The notes below the pieces were generated by a model, which had not been told where the DNA came from, did not search any database, and saw nothing but the letters and a program-made list of their open reading frames with translations. Shown here piece by piece: positions 23,771 to 33,480 of a stretch of DNA of 64,000 bases. Within the stretch, counting starts at the first letter, position 1. Each line of letters opens with the position of its first letter. Where the stretch lies: contig NC_085141.1 in NCBI RefSeq assembly GCF_024139115.2, positions 177,146,994 through 177,210,993 on the forward strand. Direction: 5' to 3'. Both the position numbers and the translations under genes were made by a program. The stretch comes from Armigeres subalbatus. Its lineage: Eukaryota; Arthropoda; Insecta; Diptera; Culicidae.

Positions 23771-24649
23771 AGAATATCGAACCATTTCAACGTGTAGATG
23801 CAACATTTAGAAAACCAGCTACATATCACAATGATCTCCTGTTCAAAACAACAAGGTTTTCATGAGTTTCTAACACATTTAATTTTTTTAATGGGCCTGG
23901 GGCAAAACGCCCGAATGGTGGTGTAAAATGACTCAATTACATATAAATAATAGTGAACGCATGGTTGTTTGTTTTTGCCTTTGTAGTACAGGAAAACTTC
24001 AAAATCTCCAAAGTTATGAAGAAAATGGTGTGTTGTGATTGGTTGGTTGATTTGCCTTACAGCGTTTACAAGAACCGTAATGTTGGCAATTATTTATGAT
24101 GTGTATCACACTAAAGCAAAACCAAGGGACCAAGGGAACAATCTGGTGAGGGTGAGGTGAAAGAATTGCAAATCGTTAAATTTGAGTGTATATGAGGGGA
24201 TTTTGCTCATTTTTTTCCATTGCAGTTTTATAATAAATAACTAATATTGAATTGTAATAATAAAAAATCTTGCAAACTCGTTTATACCAACTGATACGTA
24301 TTTCGTCTTTTAGAAAACTTCTTCAGTGCTTTTTAGTCGATGTCAAAACACTGAAGAAGCTTTCAAATAGAAAACGAAATACTAATATGATGATACAAAC
24401 AATAAATTTGTGGAATAGTGGAAGTAAATGGAAGATTTTTTTATCAATTCTGTATAAGAATGTTAAGAAATACAAATACATAGATTTTTACAGGTATTGT
24501 TAAAAAGCTTGCAAAAATTTAAAGTCCTACACAATATTCGTATAATAATTTTACACAATTTTGAAAAGTAAATCTAACATCCGCTGGTTTAGTGTATGAT
24601 TGGCTATACTGTTTTTATTCCAACTGGGCTTTCTTTTTTCTCGTTTGTC
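23771..24649. other. No gene recognised
   Basis: Very AT-rich sequence. A TTTAGAAAACTTCTTCAGTG block near 24310 is partly mirrored by CACTGAAGAAGCTTTCAAAT near 24350, forming a local hairpin of ~55 bp. The frame 24270-24503 is not supported as a gene. Confidence 0.4.
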
Positions 24650-24803
24650 AGGTGAAGATCACTGCGTCCAGATTTTAGGACTATTGTGATATACCCTTTT
24701 GCTGTGAAATACGCAAGTTATCTCAGTAACATGTTTGTCACTGAGATACCTTGGTATCGACTGAACTCAAGACCATCTATTATTGATGAATAGAGATCCT
24801 GAG

Positions 24804-25739
24804 TTACAGTATGTGACTCCCCCATTCTGGCGAGACTAGCTTTATGAAGCCAACCACGTCCTTGGGGGATAAGATCCATATGTCAGCAGGCCCTAAATAG
24901 GGCTTGCTGAGCACTTTGAACCTACGTTGGGTGAGTGCACTGCAATAGCAGAGGATGTGTTCTGATGTTTCTCTCTCCTCGTCACAGAAGCGGCAATTTG
25001 AGGTTTGGATTGCTCCGATCTTTTGTAGATGGTATCTGCAGGGGCAGTGTCCAGTTATTAGACCGGTGTAGATGTTGAGATCCCTTTTGTTGAGACCTAA
25101 TAGTTGTTGGGTTTTCTTGGGGTTAATCGTTACGAGCCTTTTGGATTGGCTCGTATGGGGAAGTGCATTCCAGTTTGATGTGATTTGACTGACCATATAT
25201 TTGTTCAGTTCCATTTTTACAGAGCAGTTTGAGATCCCGCAGAAGGGCTCAGGGCCAATGAACCTTTCATTAGATCCATTCCTGGCTAGCTCATCAGCAA
25301 TCTCGTTTCCCTCTAGACCCATATGTCCTGGGATCCAATATAGGTAGACTCGATTGCGTATGGATAAGTTTTTCAAAGCCAGAATGCATTCCCACACTAG
25401 CTTTGAGTTACAAGTGTAGTTATTAAGCGACTTAAGTGCCGCTTGGCTGTCAGAGAAAATACATATTTTTGCAAATCTATACTTTCTCCTCAGGCATAAT
25501 AACACGCATTCTAATTTTGCATATATTTCCGCCTGAAATACTGTGGGCCACTGTCCTAAGTGGACAGAAATTTTTGTTGTAGGGCCATAGATTCCGGATC
25601 CTGTCAGATTATTCATTTTCGAACCATCTGTGAAGAAATTTATAGAGCCTGTTGGAACGCTTGGTCCACCTCCTTCCCACTCCTGGCGGGAAGGAATGAA
25701 CACATCGTAAGGTAAGTCATAATTGACTACCGTTTCCAT
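24804..25739 (-). pseudogene. LOA ORF2: RNase H domain and C-terminal zinc motif
   Basis: This 311-codon frame encodes the C-terminal part of the ORF2 polyprotein. RNase H residues are intact: FFTDGS (Asp38), FQAEIYA (Glu71), FSDSQAAL (Asp97), WIPGHMGLEGNEIADELA (His139, Asp149). This enzyme removes RNA from the cDNA:RNA hybrid in clades that carry it. The C-terminal CRFCDEERETSEHILCYC (~residue 243) is a CCHC-type segment typical of these elements. The annotated start codon is simply the first Met after a frame break; in the parent protein this region continues from the RT at 25841-26341, from which it is separated by ~100 bp in another frame. Confidence 0.85.
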
Positions 25740-25840
25740 CCAGTCACTACAAATTCCTATTGCGGGATTTATGGCAAATTCATTTAATATGCTGAGGTGA
25801 CCCGTAAGGTCTCCCGAGCAGTGTTTTGTTCTCTTTAACC

Positions 25841-26430
25841 TTAGAGCACTTTTTCCGCTTCCAGCTTTATGAATTGATCTAACTGGGGCAGGTGAAGCAT
25901 TGCGTCTAGGGCCAAAGTGGGTGTACTACGAACTGCACCAGTGATGGCTATGCAAGCGGTGCGTTGGATTTTGTTGAGCTTAGCCCTTGCAGCAGCCTCA
26001 TTAGTTTTAGGCCACCAGACAAGGGAAGCGTAAGTTGTCCTGGGACGGACAATGGTTTTATATATCCACATGATCATACTTGGTTTTAGGCCCCATCTTT
26101 TACCAAGGGTTTTTGAACAAACCCAAAGTGTATTGAGACCTTTCTGCACAACTGATTGGAGATGAGAGTTCCAATTAAGCTTTGCGTCGAGTATGACACC
26201 TAGATATTTTACTTCACTTGAATAAACTAATTGTGTTTGATTCAAGAAAAGGGGTTTCAGTTGTACCTTTCTCCGTTTGGTTCTCCGTTTGGGATAATGG
26301 AAGTTTTTGTAGGATTTATGCCTAGTTGATACTTTTGACACCAGGAAAAAGTGTGATTTAGGGCAGATTGCATTCTTTCCACGATAACACTTTCGAATTT
26401 GCCTCGTACAATAATGACAACGTCATCAGC
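25841..26430 (-). pseudogene. LOA ORF2: RT thumb and connection region
   Basis: The frame continues the reverse transcriptase beyond YADD. VYSSEVKYLGVILDAKLNWN (motif E-like YLGV.LD) and LWVCSKTLGKRWGLKP are followed by IYKTIVRPRTTYASLVWWPK and LNKIQRTACIAITGAVRSTP, all hallmarks of LOA/Jockey-type RT C-terminal regions. Its 5' part (26430-26342) is separated from the longer frame by a shift. It follows the micro-insertion at 26431-26457. Confidence 0.85.
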
Positions 26431-26457
26431 TTAATAAAGAAATAAAAAAAAAAAAAA
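26431..26457 (+). mobile_element. 27-bp poly(A)-ended micro-insertion in the YADD motif
   Basis: The insert begins TTAATAAAGAAAT and ends in 14 A. It is bracketed by exact 9-bp direct repeats GTCATCAGC (26422-26430 and 26458-26466). That is the signature of target-primed reverse transcription with extreme 5' truncation: an AATAAA-like signal plus tail and almost nothing else. The duplicated 9 bp is part of the host element's Ala-Asp-Asp codons, so the insert disrupts the RT active-site coding sequence. Confidence 0.8.
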
Positions 26458-27388
26458 GTCATCAGCATATCCAACTACTTCGAAGCCTCTTCACTCTAAG
26501 CTGTCTAGAAGCTCATCCACCACCAGTGACCACAACAAAGGAGAAAGCACTCCGCCTTGCGGACACCCCCTTGTTGCTTTAACAGTGATGTATGAACCGC
26601 TAAGCTCAGAGGAGATTTTCCGATTAGCTAGCATAGCATGTACCCAGGTAACAATGCATGGGTCGAATTTTCTCCTCAACCTTGCTGACCCTATAGACGA
26701 ATAAGAAGCGCTATCGAATGCGCCCTCAATATCAAGAAATGCTACAAGAGCAATTTCTTTTGCCATTAATGGTTTTTCGAATTTTTTGAACTACCGTATG
26801 TAGTGCCGAGATCGTAGATTTTCCGCTTTGATAAGCGAATCGGTTTTTTGACAAAGGCATTGCTTTCATAAATTTGTGATTTATGTACTCGCATAGTACC
26901 TTTTCCATAATTTTGAGCATTACAGAGGATAAACTTATCGGCCTGGATGCTTTGGGGTTGGTTTTATCTCTCTTGCCTGCCTTCGGAATGAAGACAGCCC
27001 GGATTTGACGCCAATCGTTAGGTATGTGCCCCAAAATCAGACTCGCCTTAAAAATCTCAACCAAGGGTGGAACCAGTGTTTTCTCCTCTTTTTGGATCAA
27101 CGCTGGGAATATTCCATCCATGCCAGGAGACTTAAATGGCTCGAAAGATCTCACAGCCCTCTCAACCCTGGCCCGAGTGAAAGCTTCCTTTGCAACCTTT
27201 ATTGTGTCTTTTTTTAGATCCAGAAACCCATGATTGGATCTCTTGTGGATCTGAGACAGCAATTCCAGTGCCTTGGTCGCCGATGCTCGACTCAGGGATT
27301 GAATCAGGAAGTGGATCTTTAACAATTCGCTCAGTGTATCGCTAGGCTCTACAGTGAGCGAACCATCCGTCTTTCGGAGGCTACCCAC
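26458..27388 (-). pseudogene. LOA ORF2: reverse transcriptase fingers and palm
   Basis: Frame 27388-26732 carries RSFEPFKSPGMDGIFPALIQ (RT motif 1), WRQIRAVFIPKAGKRD, ASRPISLSSVMLKIMEKVLC and NRFAYQSGKSTISALHTVVQ. It then shifts to 26766-26491 with ALVAFLDIEGAFDSASYSSI (motif A Asp), and RGCPQGGVLSPLLWSLVVDE (motif B), ending LLDSLE then TGA. Past that stop the same frame reads RGFEVVGYADD (~26487-26458), the active site. Thus one frameshift near 26750 and one nonsense codon 11 codons before YADD separate otherwise well-preserved motifs. The enzyme would copy element RNA at the nicked target. Confidence 0.9.
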
Positions 27389-27511
27389 ACCATTGGAGTG
27401 GTCTTTTGAAAGAGTTTTTGAGTCTGGCCACTACGGGTGTATTATCTATGCTTTCACACATTAGAATCCACGATTTCCGTTTGGCTGACCTTATTTCTTT
27501 GTTGTAGTTCG

Positions 27512-28498
27512 TCAGGGCCTTTCTGTATAGGCTCCAATCGCCGGTTCGCTTAGCACGGTTGAACTCCCTACGCGCAGTTTTCCTAAGTTTCTCAAGAGTT
27601 TTATTCCACCATGGAACGTCTCTACTCGAACTAGTTGATTTAGTTGGATAGCTCTCTTGGTAGGCGTTAAGGATTTTTTTTCAATGGATTTGGACGCATC
27701 TTCCAATTGTGTTATGGACTTGATGTGACTTTCTATGTTGTACTCTTCGGATCGTAAGATAGCTGAGTAGGATTCCCAATCAGTTTTCTTAGGATCTTTA
27801 AACGTTTTTTCCATCGTTAGACCCCCTTCCCATACGAAGATGAAGTGTTTATGATCTGACATTGATATTTCTTCAGAAACATGCCAGGTTTTTATTTTAT
27901 CAGAGATAGACCGACTACATAGAGTCAAGTCCAAAACTTCCTGACGAATGGAGTTTTCAAACGTGGGCTTGTCACCAACATTACAAATGTCAATGTTCTT
28001 GTAAGAGAGAAACTGTAACAGGTACTCACCTCTGGTGTTTATATTGGTACTTCCCCATACGGTGTGATGTGCATTTGCGTCGCACCCTATGACGAAGGGG
28101 ATGTTGTGTCGGTGGCTGTAGGCTACGAGCGCAGCTATTTCTGGAGGAGGGATTTCGTCCACGTCACCTGGGAAGTATGCCGAGACCACCAAGATCTCTC
28201 TACTCCCTCTGGCGGAAGGTACCTCCATTCTGACCGCGACGATGTCCCTTTTTATGAATTCTGAAATTGGAAAGTATTTACAGTTGTTATGTAATAAAAT
28301 AGCCGCTCTAGGAGAAAGCTGGCTGTCATCATATACCAACTCACATGAGTGTTGTGGAATACCTTGTATTCTGGATTTATTGAGCCATGGCTCTTGAATG
28401 AGGGCCACGGTTAAATTCTCTTTGGTGAACCTCCGACAGAGCACACCCGTGGCGCTCTCAGCATGGTGGAGGTTCATTTGCAGAACTTTTGTCGCCAT
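27512..28498 (-). pseudogene. LOA ORF2: start and APE-type endonuclease domain
   Basis: ORF2 probably starts at the Met near 28498 (MATKVLQMNLHHAESATGVL), about 40 nt inside the 3' end of ORF1 in a different frame, an overlap usual for such elements. The upstream continuation to 28711 is only ORF1 sequence read out of frame. Endonuclease signposts follow in order: LTVALIQEPWLNKSRIQG (Gln-Glu), FVIGCDANAHHTVWGS (Asp-Ala-Asn), DICNVGDKPTFENS, VLDLTLCSRSISDKIKTW and EEISMSDHKHFIFVW (Ser-Asp-His catalytic motif). All catalytic residues seem present. Frame is lost at ~27650-27512, before the RT. Confidence 0.9.
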
Positions 28499-29873
28499 TT
28501 CCGGGGTTCCCGCTTTTTTCCGGACAACGACTGTCCGGCTTTGGATGTTGCGGATCATCAGGATGTCGTTTGATATTACAGTTTGGGTTTCTCTCTTCCC
28601 TGTAGCAACCTGGCCCGCCAGTTTCGCCTCTGTGGTCAAACTGTCGCTTTTGCACCCCTTTGCCCTGTTTAGATACCTTTGGTTTGGTACCACTAGAGCA
28701 GGGGGTCGCATGTAAGCTTCGAGCTTTTCCTTTAGAGGCGGACAGACTAGCCTTTATGGTGCTTTTGGGGTGAGATTTACTAACCTCGCCCGAACCGGAG
28801 GCTTCCTCATATTTCTCTTTGGTCGGCCTTCCAGTTAGCCGAACCTCGCCCGAACAGGAGGCCTCCTCAGATTGCTCTTGGGTCGGCCTTCCAGTCGGAT
28901 TGGCGGTAGCGGCAGTCGGTTGATCTGTAATCTTCCTTAGTTGGATTTCACCAAATTGATAGTTGAGGGTGTATTTGGACTTCTTCAACTTTTCCATCGA
29001 CGCACCCTCTACTGTGAAGATCCATTCAACATGAATATCTTTCAGAATGGATCGTTTCACAATACGCCAATTAGTTGTTGTGATGTCATTTTGGCTTTCT
29101 ATGAGAGCCTTTATTCGGTCGTCATCATAGCTGGAGCTTTGTGGGAAGAATGCTCGGATCATCTCTGGACGTGGAATCGCCACTTCGTCCATTGCCATCA
29201 GCTCTGCACCTTCCCAGGGTTTCATGGATGGGGATATTCTCTTTAACCACTCAGCAGTCTCTTGATCCTTACAGATTAGAACCATGTAACCGGACTTGTA
29301 GATGAGGTTGTTGAATTTGGGTTTTATTGGCTCGTTTCGCTGTTGAACTACTCTGAGCAGGAGTGTTTCTTGTAGAAGGTCTAGCTGGGCTGTAGTGAGT
29401 TGGACGGCGGGAAAGTCTTTGGGTACTATCCCGACCTTCACGCTTTTGGCCATATCACTGTAGCTGATACCAGCTGTTTTCCTCATGGGTGGGTTTTGTT
29501 GTCCAGACACGTTTTTCTGATGCGCGCGGTTTGAGGACTGTTTTGCGCGCTCTCTCGGATCCAGATGGTGCTTCACCCTTTTTTGTTTGGGGTCCTCTGT
29601 GGCGGATTTGTCTAGATCGTTTCTCGAGCGTTTTGAGGAAGTGGGCTCGCTCTCCTTATTCAGGATTATGGACAAGGCCTCATTCCGGTCTTTTCCCTTC
29701 TCCCGGAGAGTTCTAAGCTGCTTCCTCTGCGAGCGTGTGAGTGTGGGGATTTTCTTTCTCGGAGCACCCTTGGCTTCCGTAGAACCCTTGTTATCTTCGG
29801 ATCCTTTGCTACTTGCTAAAAATTTTTGGGGGTTGATGACGATCCGGTTTGGGGGTTGATGACGATGACGATC
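28458..29873 (-). pseudogene. LOA ORF1 (gag-like), C-terminal part
   Basis: The frame stays open from the SINE junction near 29873 down to the stop at 28458; a TTG at 29675 is not a real start, since upstream codons continue QLRTLREKGKDRNEA. Basic, Ser/Lys-rich N-terminal half, then a folded segment from about GYMVLICKDQETAEWLKRIS through HVEWIFTVEGASMEKLKKSK to LNYQFGEIQL, which resembles DUF4780 found in insect gag-like ORF1 proteins. A duplicated Gly-Arg-Pro-Thr...GluGluAla motif (RPTQEQSEEASCSGEV and RPTKEKYEEASGSGEV) follows. No CCHC knuckle is evident. ORF1 proteins bind element RNA. The end overlaps ORF2 by about 40 nt. Confidence 0.8.
29825..29866. repeat. 23-bp-offset tandem duplication that breaks ORF1 frame
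   Basis: The 19-mer TTTGGGGGTTGATGACGAT occurs at 29825 and again at 29848, an offset of 23 bp. Since 23 is not a multiple of three it shifts ORF1. With a single copy, the upstream frame (...GIRIVIVIN) and the downstream frame (NPQKFLASS) would be in register. Confidence 0.75.
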
Positions 29874-30089
29874 GGTAAGACGCGCGGCTACAAAGCAAGA
29901 CCATGCTGAGGGTGGCTGGGTTCGATTCCCTGTGCCGGTCTAGGCAATTTTCGGATTGGAAATTGTCTCGACTTCCCTGGGCATAAAAGTATCATCGTGC
30001 TAGCCTCATGATATACGAATGCAAAAATGGTAACCTGGCTTAGAAACCTCGCAGTTAATAACTGTGGAAGTGCTTGATGAACACTAAGC
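29874..30089 (+). mobile_element. tRNA-related SINE, 5' half (interrupted)
   Basis: Starts GGTAAGACGCGCGGCTAC and has a B box GGGTTCGATTCCC, then TCTCGACTTCCCTGGGCAT, CTCATGATATACGAATGC and GTTAATAACTGTGGAAGTG, as in the complete copy at 37000-37292. The first ~15 bp are missing. The flanking 7-mer GACGATC (29867-29873) recurs at 32840-32846 after the 3' half. This shows one SINE inserted in LOA ORF1 and later split. Confidence 0.85.
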
Positions 30090-30466
30090 ACAATCTTGAT
30101 GATATTCAACGCCATCTAGATTCTATCGAAACGGTTACTTCTACTCTCAGAGCTAGCGACAAGGTATTGCTTCTCGGTGACTACAATCAATCTACTATTC
30201 GGTGGTGTTCGGGTGAAAATTCCTACCCATCAGTAGACCTGATACGCTCTCGTCTATCAGAATCCAGTTGCGTATTGTTGGACGGATTCAACTTTCATGG
30301 ATTGACCCAGATCAATCCCATTGTTAACTCAAATGGTCGTGTACTTGATCTGGTACTGGTTAATGATGCAGTGTTGCCAAGTTGCACAATACACCCTGCT
30401 GTTGAGCCGCTGACACCTGTAGATGTCAACCATCCTCCGCTTACCTTGGAGGTGTCGTACCTTTGA
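30090..30466 (+). pseudogene. Jockey/CR1-type ORF2: endonuclease C-terminal part
   Basis: After the SINE junction the frame reads NLDDIQRHLDSIETVTSTLR then KVLLLGDYNQSTIRW (GD-N motif of the endonuclease), LDGFNFHGLTQINPIVNSNG, RVLDLVLVND and VDVNHPPLTLEVSYL (position of the final catalytic His segment). It stops at 30466. The N-terminal endonuclease half is missing through 5' truncation. The following 330 bp to the RT are in shifted frames and contain RPWSNHRLR-like and RRSSALRRYCNYR-like linker peptides. Confidence 0.75.
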
Positions 30467-30796
30467 GTCTGGACATGATTCGAGCAGTTATAACTTCCGA
30501 AAAGCAGATTACTCTTCACTGAATGAAATGCTACTTGCAATTGATTGGGATTGAATCAAAACATTTGATAACGTCGACGATGCTGTGGACTTTTCACCGA
30601 CAGTATCGTTCGTGCATTTGCTATTCATGTTCCGATTGTAGGACCTGCACGGAAGCCTGCGTGGTCCAACCACAGATTACGAATACTTAAACGTCGCCGT
30701 TCTTCTGCACTTCGTAGATACTGCAATTATCGTTCCACGTACAACAAGCAGCAGTTCAATAGTGCCAGCAGTGTATACAGAAGTTATAATCAGTTT

Positions 30797-31655
30797 TTGT
30801 ATTCCCGATACATCAGCCGCACACAACGAAATCTGCGTCTAAATCCCAAGCAATTCTGGAAATTTGTTAGGTCCAAACGGAACGAAGATGGTCTTCCTAC
30901 GTCAATGCAACTGAATGGTGTCTCTGCTGACACTCCCGCTGACAAATGCGAGCTCTTTGCTACACAGTTCAAGACCTCCTTCAACGATTTCGCAGCTCCG
31001 CTCTCTCATGCCGTTGAGGCTTCTCGCGACGCTCCTCGTGATGTACTGGATTTAGACATCTTTCCCATCAGTGATGAAAATGTGTGCCGGGCGATTCGGA
31101 AACTGAAATTTTCTTTCCGTGCTGGGCCGGACGGGATACCCGCTGCTTTGCTGCGCCGGTGTTCAAGTGCTTTTATCAAACCGTTAGCAAAAATCTTCAA
31201 TCTCTCGCTTCGAACCAGAAAGTTTCCCATGCGCTGGAAATCGTCATACCTTTTCACAGTACACAAGAAAGGGAACAAATGCGATGTGAGCAACTATCGT
31301 GGAATAACCACTCTCTCCGCTTGTTCGAAAGTTTTCGAAATCATAGTGAACGACACGCTCTTCGCTTGCTGCAAGCAGTACATCTCAACGGACCAGCATG
31401 GATTTTTCCCTAAGAGATCGGTCGCGACCAACTTGACAGAATTCACAACAACTTGCATTGAGGCTCTTGATAACGGGCGGCAAGTGGATGCTGTATATAT
31501 AGATCTCAAAGCTGCTTTTGACCGTGTTGATCATGGTATTCTACTTAGTAAACTGGAGAAGTTGGGCGTTTCCTCTGCGTGCGTGGATTGGTTTAGATCC
31601 TACCTGACGGATAGAAAATTGCGTGTGAAAGTCGGATCATCTTTTCGGATCCTTT
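30797..31655 (+). pseudogene. Jockey/CR1-type ORF2: reverse transcriptase, first part
   Basis: LKFSFRAGPDGIPAALLRRC (RT motif 1) is followed by RWKSSYLFTVHKKGNKCDVS, NYRGITTLSACSKVFEIIVN, TDQHGFFPKRSVATNLTEFT, VDAVYIDLKAAFDRVDHGIL (motif A) and CVDWFRSYLTDRKLRVKVGS. The frame then slips near 31650, so the conserved SGVPQGSNLGPLLF segment is encoded one frame over at ~31665-31710. Other than that slip the domain is intact, indicating a fairly young copy. Confidence 0.9.
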
Positions 31656-31664
31656 CATTACTCC

Positions 31665-32598
31665 ATCTGGGGTACCACAAGGGAGTAATCTGGGACCATT
31701 ATTGTTTTCAATATTTGTCAACGATGTGACACTGGTGCTACCACCTGGAGTGAGGCTACTCTATGCTGACGATGCAAAGATATACATTGTCGTCAATAGT
31801 CTTGAGGACTGCATTAAACTACAAATGCTTTTAACCCGTTTAGAGGGGTGGTGCGAGCGAAACCATTTGTCACTCAGTATCCATAAATGTCAGACAATAA
31901 CGTTCAGCAGAAAACGAAAACCTATTATTTACAATTACATGCTGGCTGGGATAGCTCTTGAGCGAGTGCAACAAATCAGGGATCTTGGAGTTATACTTGA
32001 CGACGCACTAACCTTCCGTTTCCACTACGATTACGTGATTTCTAAGGCAAACCGACAACTTGGCTTCATAATGAAAATCGCCAAAGGATTTCGTGACCCA
32101 TACTGCCTGCGATCGCTCTATTGTGCGCTTGTACGATCAACACTGGAGTTTGCTGTCACTGTGTGGTGCCCTTATCAAGCCACCTGGATCTCGAGGATCG
32201 AATCTGTGCAAAAAAAGTTCGTGCGCTTTGCTTTGCGCAATCTTCCTTGGCGTGATGGCCAACATTTCACTCCATATGAAAACCGCTGTCGGCTGCTTGG
32301 GCTGGATACTTTAAATGTTCGACGCCGTGTGGCACAGGCCATGTTCGTAGCGAAAATCCTCAATGGTGCTTTTGACTCTCCAGCAATACTTAGTAAGATG
32401 AATTTTTACGCTCCTATGCGTCCGCTGAGGAGAAGGGACTTCATTCAGCTTGGTGCTCGAAACAGTCGATATGGTCAGCATGATCCAGTTCGATATATGT
32501 CATCCAATTTCAACGCAGTGTTCCACCTCTTTGATTTTAATCTATCGCCAGCAAATCTACAGCGAGTTTTCACAACACACTTTCGAGACACCGTTTGA
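31665..32598 (+). pseudogene. Jockey/CR1-type ORF2: RT active site to C-terminus
   Basis: Begins SGVPQGSNLGPLLFSIFVND (motif B), then PPGVRLLYADDAKIYIVVNS with intact YADD (motif C), RNHLSLSIHKCQTITFSRKR, IRDLGVILDDALTF, LRSLYCALVRSTLEFAVTVW and RRVAQAMFVAKILNGAFDSP. It ends with stop TGA at 32596-32598 and a ~170-bp 3' UTR before the (TAAA)n tail. No RNase H. The Met start at 31702 is an artefact of the upstream frameshift. Confidence 0.9.
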
Positions 32599-32775
32599 CA
32601 CAAACGTAGTTTGTTAAGTTCTGTTTTACGGTAGTGATTAATTCTTGTGTATTATGATTATGTATTATGTGTATGCTTGTTAGATTCAGTGATAAGTTTT
32701 ACCCTTGTAGTCATTGAGACATCAGATGTCAGATGACAATTACTACTAAATAAATAAATAAATAAATAAATAAGC

Positions 32776-32839
32776 TGCGAGGCGGCTCTGTCCCAGTGTA
32801 GGGATGTAATGCCAATAAGAAGAAGAAGAAGAAGAAGAA
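32776..32839 (+). mobile_element. SINE, 3' half with GAA tail
   Basis: TGCGAGGCGGCTCTGTCCCA is followed by TGTAATGCCAATAAG and (AAG)n, matching the 3' end of the complete copy at 37000-37292. It completes the SINE started at 29874. The next 7 bp, GACGATC, are the right target duplication in LOA ORF1. Confidence 0.85.
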
Positions 32840-32846
32840 GACGATC

Positions 32847-33131
32847 CTTATACCATCATCTTCGTTATCTTCCATGTCCAGCAGGTTGGAGTCGGTCGAT
32901 GAGAGGGGTTGAAGATCTGGATCAGCTTTGTCGAAACATGTGCTGCTCCGGGAGATGAGGCGTTGGGGGGCGTTGAGGGGCAGGATATTTCCATCTTCTC
33001 CTGCGAACTAGCTGGTCTTCGGTAAGGCCAAGCTGACTCAGAGTATTCTCCACTTCGCTCTCACACGACTGAGAGAGGCAGTCGTCACCTTGAGGGTTGT
33101 TTGTAGAATTTGTACTCATTTTTGGTCCCAC
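32847..33131 (-). pseudogene. LOA ORF1, N-terminal part
   Basis: Starts MGPKMSTNSTNN at 33131 (a second Met follows four codons later) and continues through an acidic, Ser-rich stretch, CESEVENTLSQLGLTEDQLV. A frameshift near 32950-32970 leads to a stop at 32922 in the first frame. The other frame continues FDKADPDLQPLSSTDSNLLD and MEDNEDDGIRIV up to the SINE target site. The region upstream to about 33480 is untranslated leader. Joined conceptually to 29873-28458 it would give an ORF1 of about 550 residues. Confidence 0.7.
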
Positions 33132-33480
33132 GAGTAGCTAGGGAAATAAATGTCCGCTGCACCAGTGCCCCGCCGTAGTGCAGTAAGGGCTGCTTACTGG
33201 GGTGTTCGCCCTGGTGCACCCCAGGCTCCGTTCGCGGTTGAGCATGTTTAGAACCCCCTCAACCATTCAGCCCTCGGCACGGGTCGCATGACACCTTGGC
33301 ATTGGGGTTTATCCATTTTTGCTTTACACGATGGCCATGAATAACAGCCATCGCAACCTTCCTCCTTTACCAGGGCTTAGGACCTGTAGCTCAAGTTCTC
33401 AATAGTTTCACAATCTTTCGGACATGCAACTACGGAGAACCATCATTGCTAGCGGAGTGGGCTTAAAAACCTTCCTAGTT

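Larger units (their letters stand above)
30090..32770 (+). mobile_element. Jockey/CR1-type non-LTR element inserted in the SINE
   Basis: A 2.68-kb plus-strand element truncated at its 5' side within the endonuclease domain and ending in (TAAA)n-type repeats. It is bracketed by TAAGC (30085-30089 and 32771-32775), and SINE sequence continues exactly on both sides. ORF2 covers the endonuclease C-terminus, RT and C-terminal region; no RNase H is visible. The exact clade (Jockey, CR1 or relative) is uncertain. Confidence 0.85.
24650..33480 (-). mobile_element. LOA-type non-LTR retrotransposon with nested insertions
   Basis: The minus-strand element has ORF1 followed by an overlapping ORF2 with endonuclease, reverse transcriptase and RNase H domains in the order of the LOA clade (which includes Lian of Aedes). 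About 350 bp of 5' leader precedes the first ORF1 start codon at 33131. Both outer limits are approximate, since I could not identify terminal duplications. The ORF1 half is interrupted by 29874-32839 (SINE plus Jockey/CR1-type element). Without this ~2.97 kb the element is about 5.9 kb, a plausible full length. Several frameshifts, one stop and a micro-insertion make it inactive, but long intact frames suggest recent activity. Confidence 0.8.

Noticed and set aside
28499..28711. N-terminal extension of the LOA endonuclease frame up to 28711
   Set aside because: This part is ORF1 coding sequence read in another frame; endonuclease similarity begins only at MATKVLQMNLHHAE near 28498.
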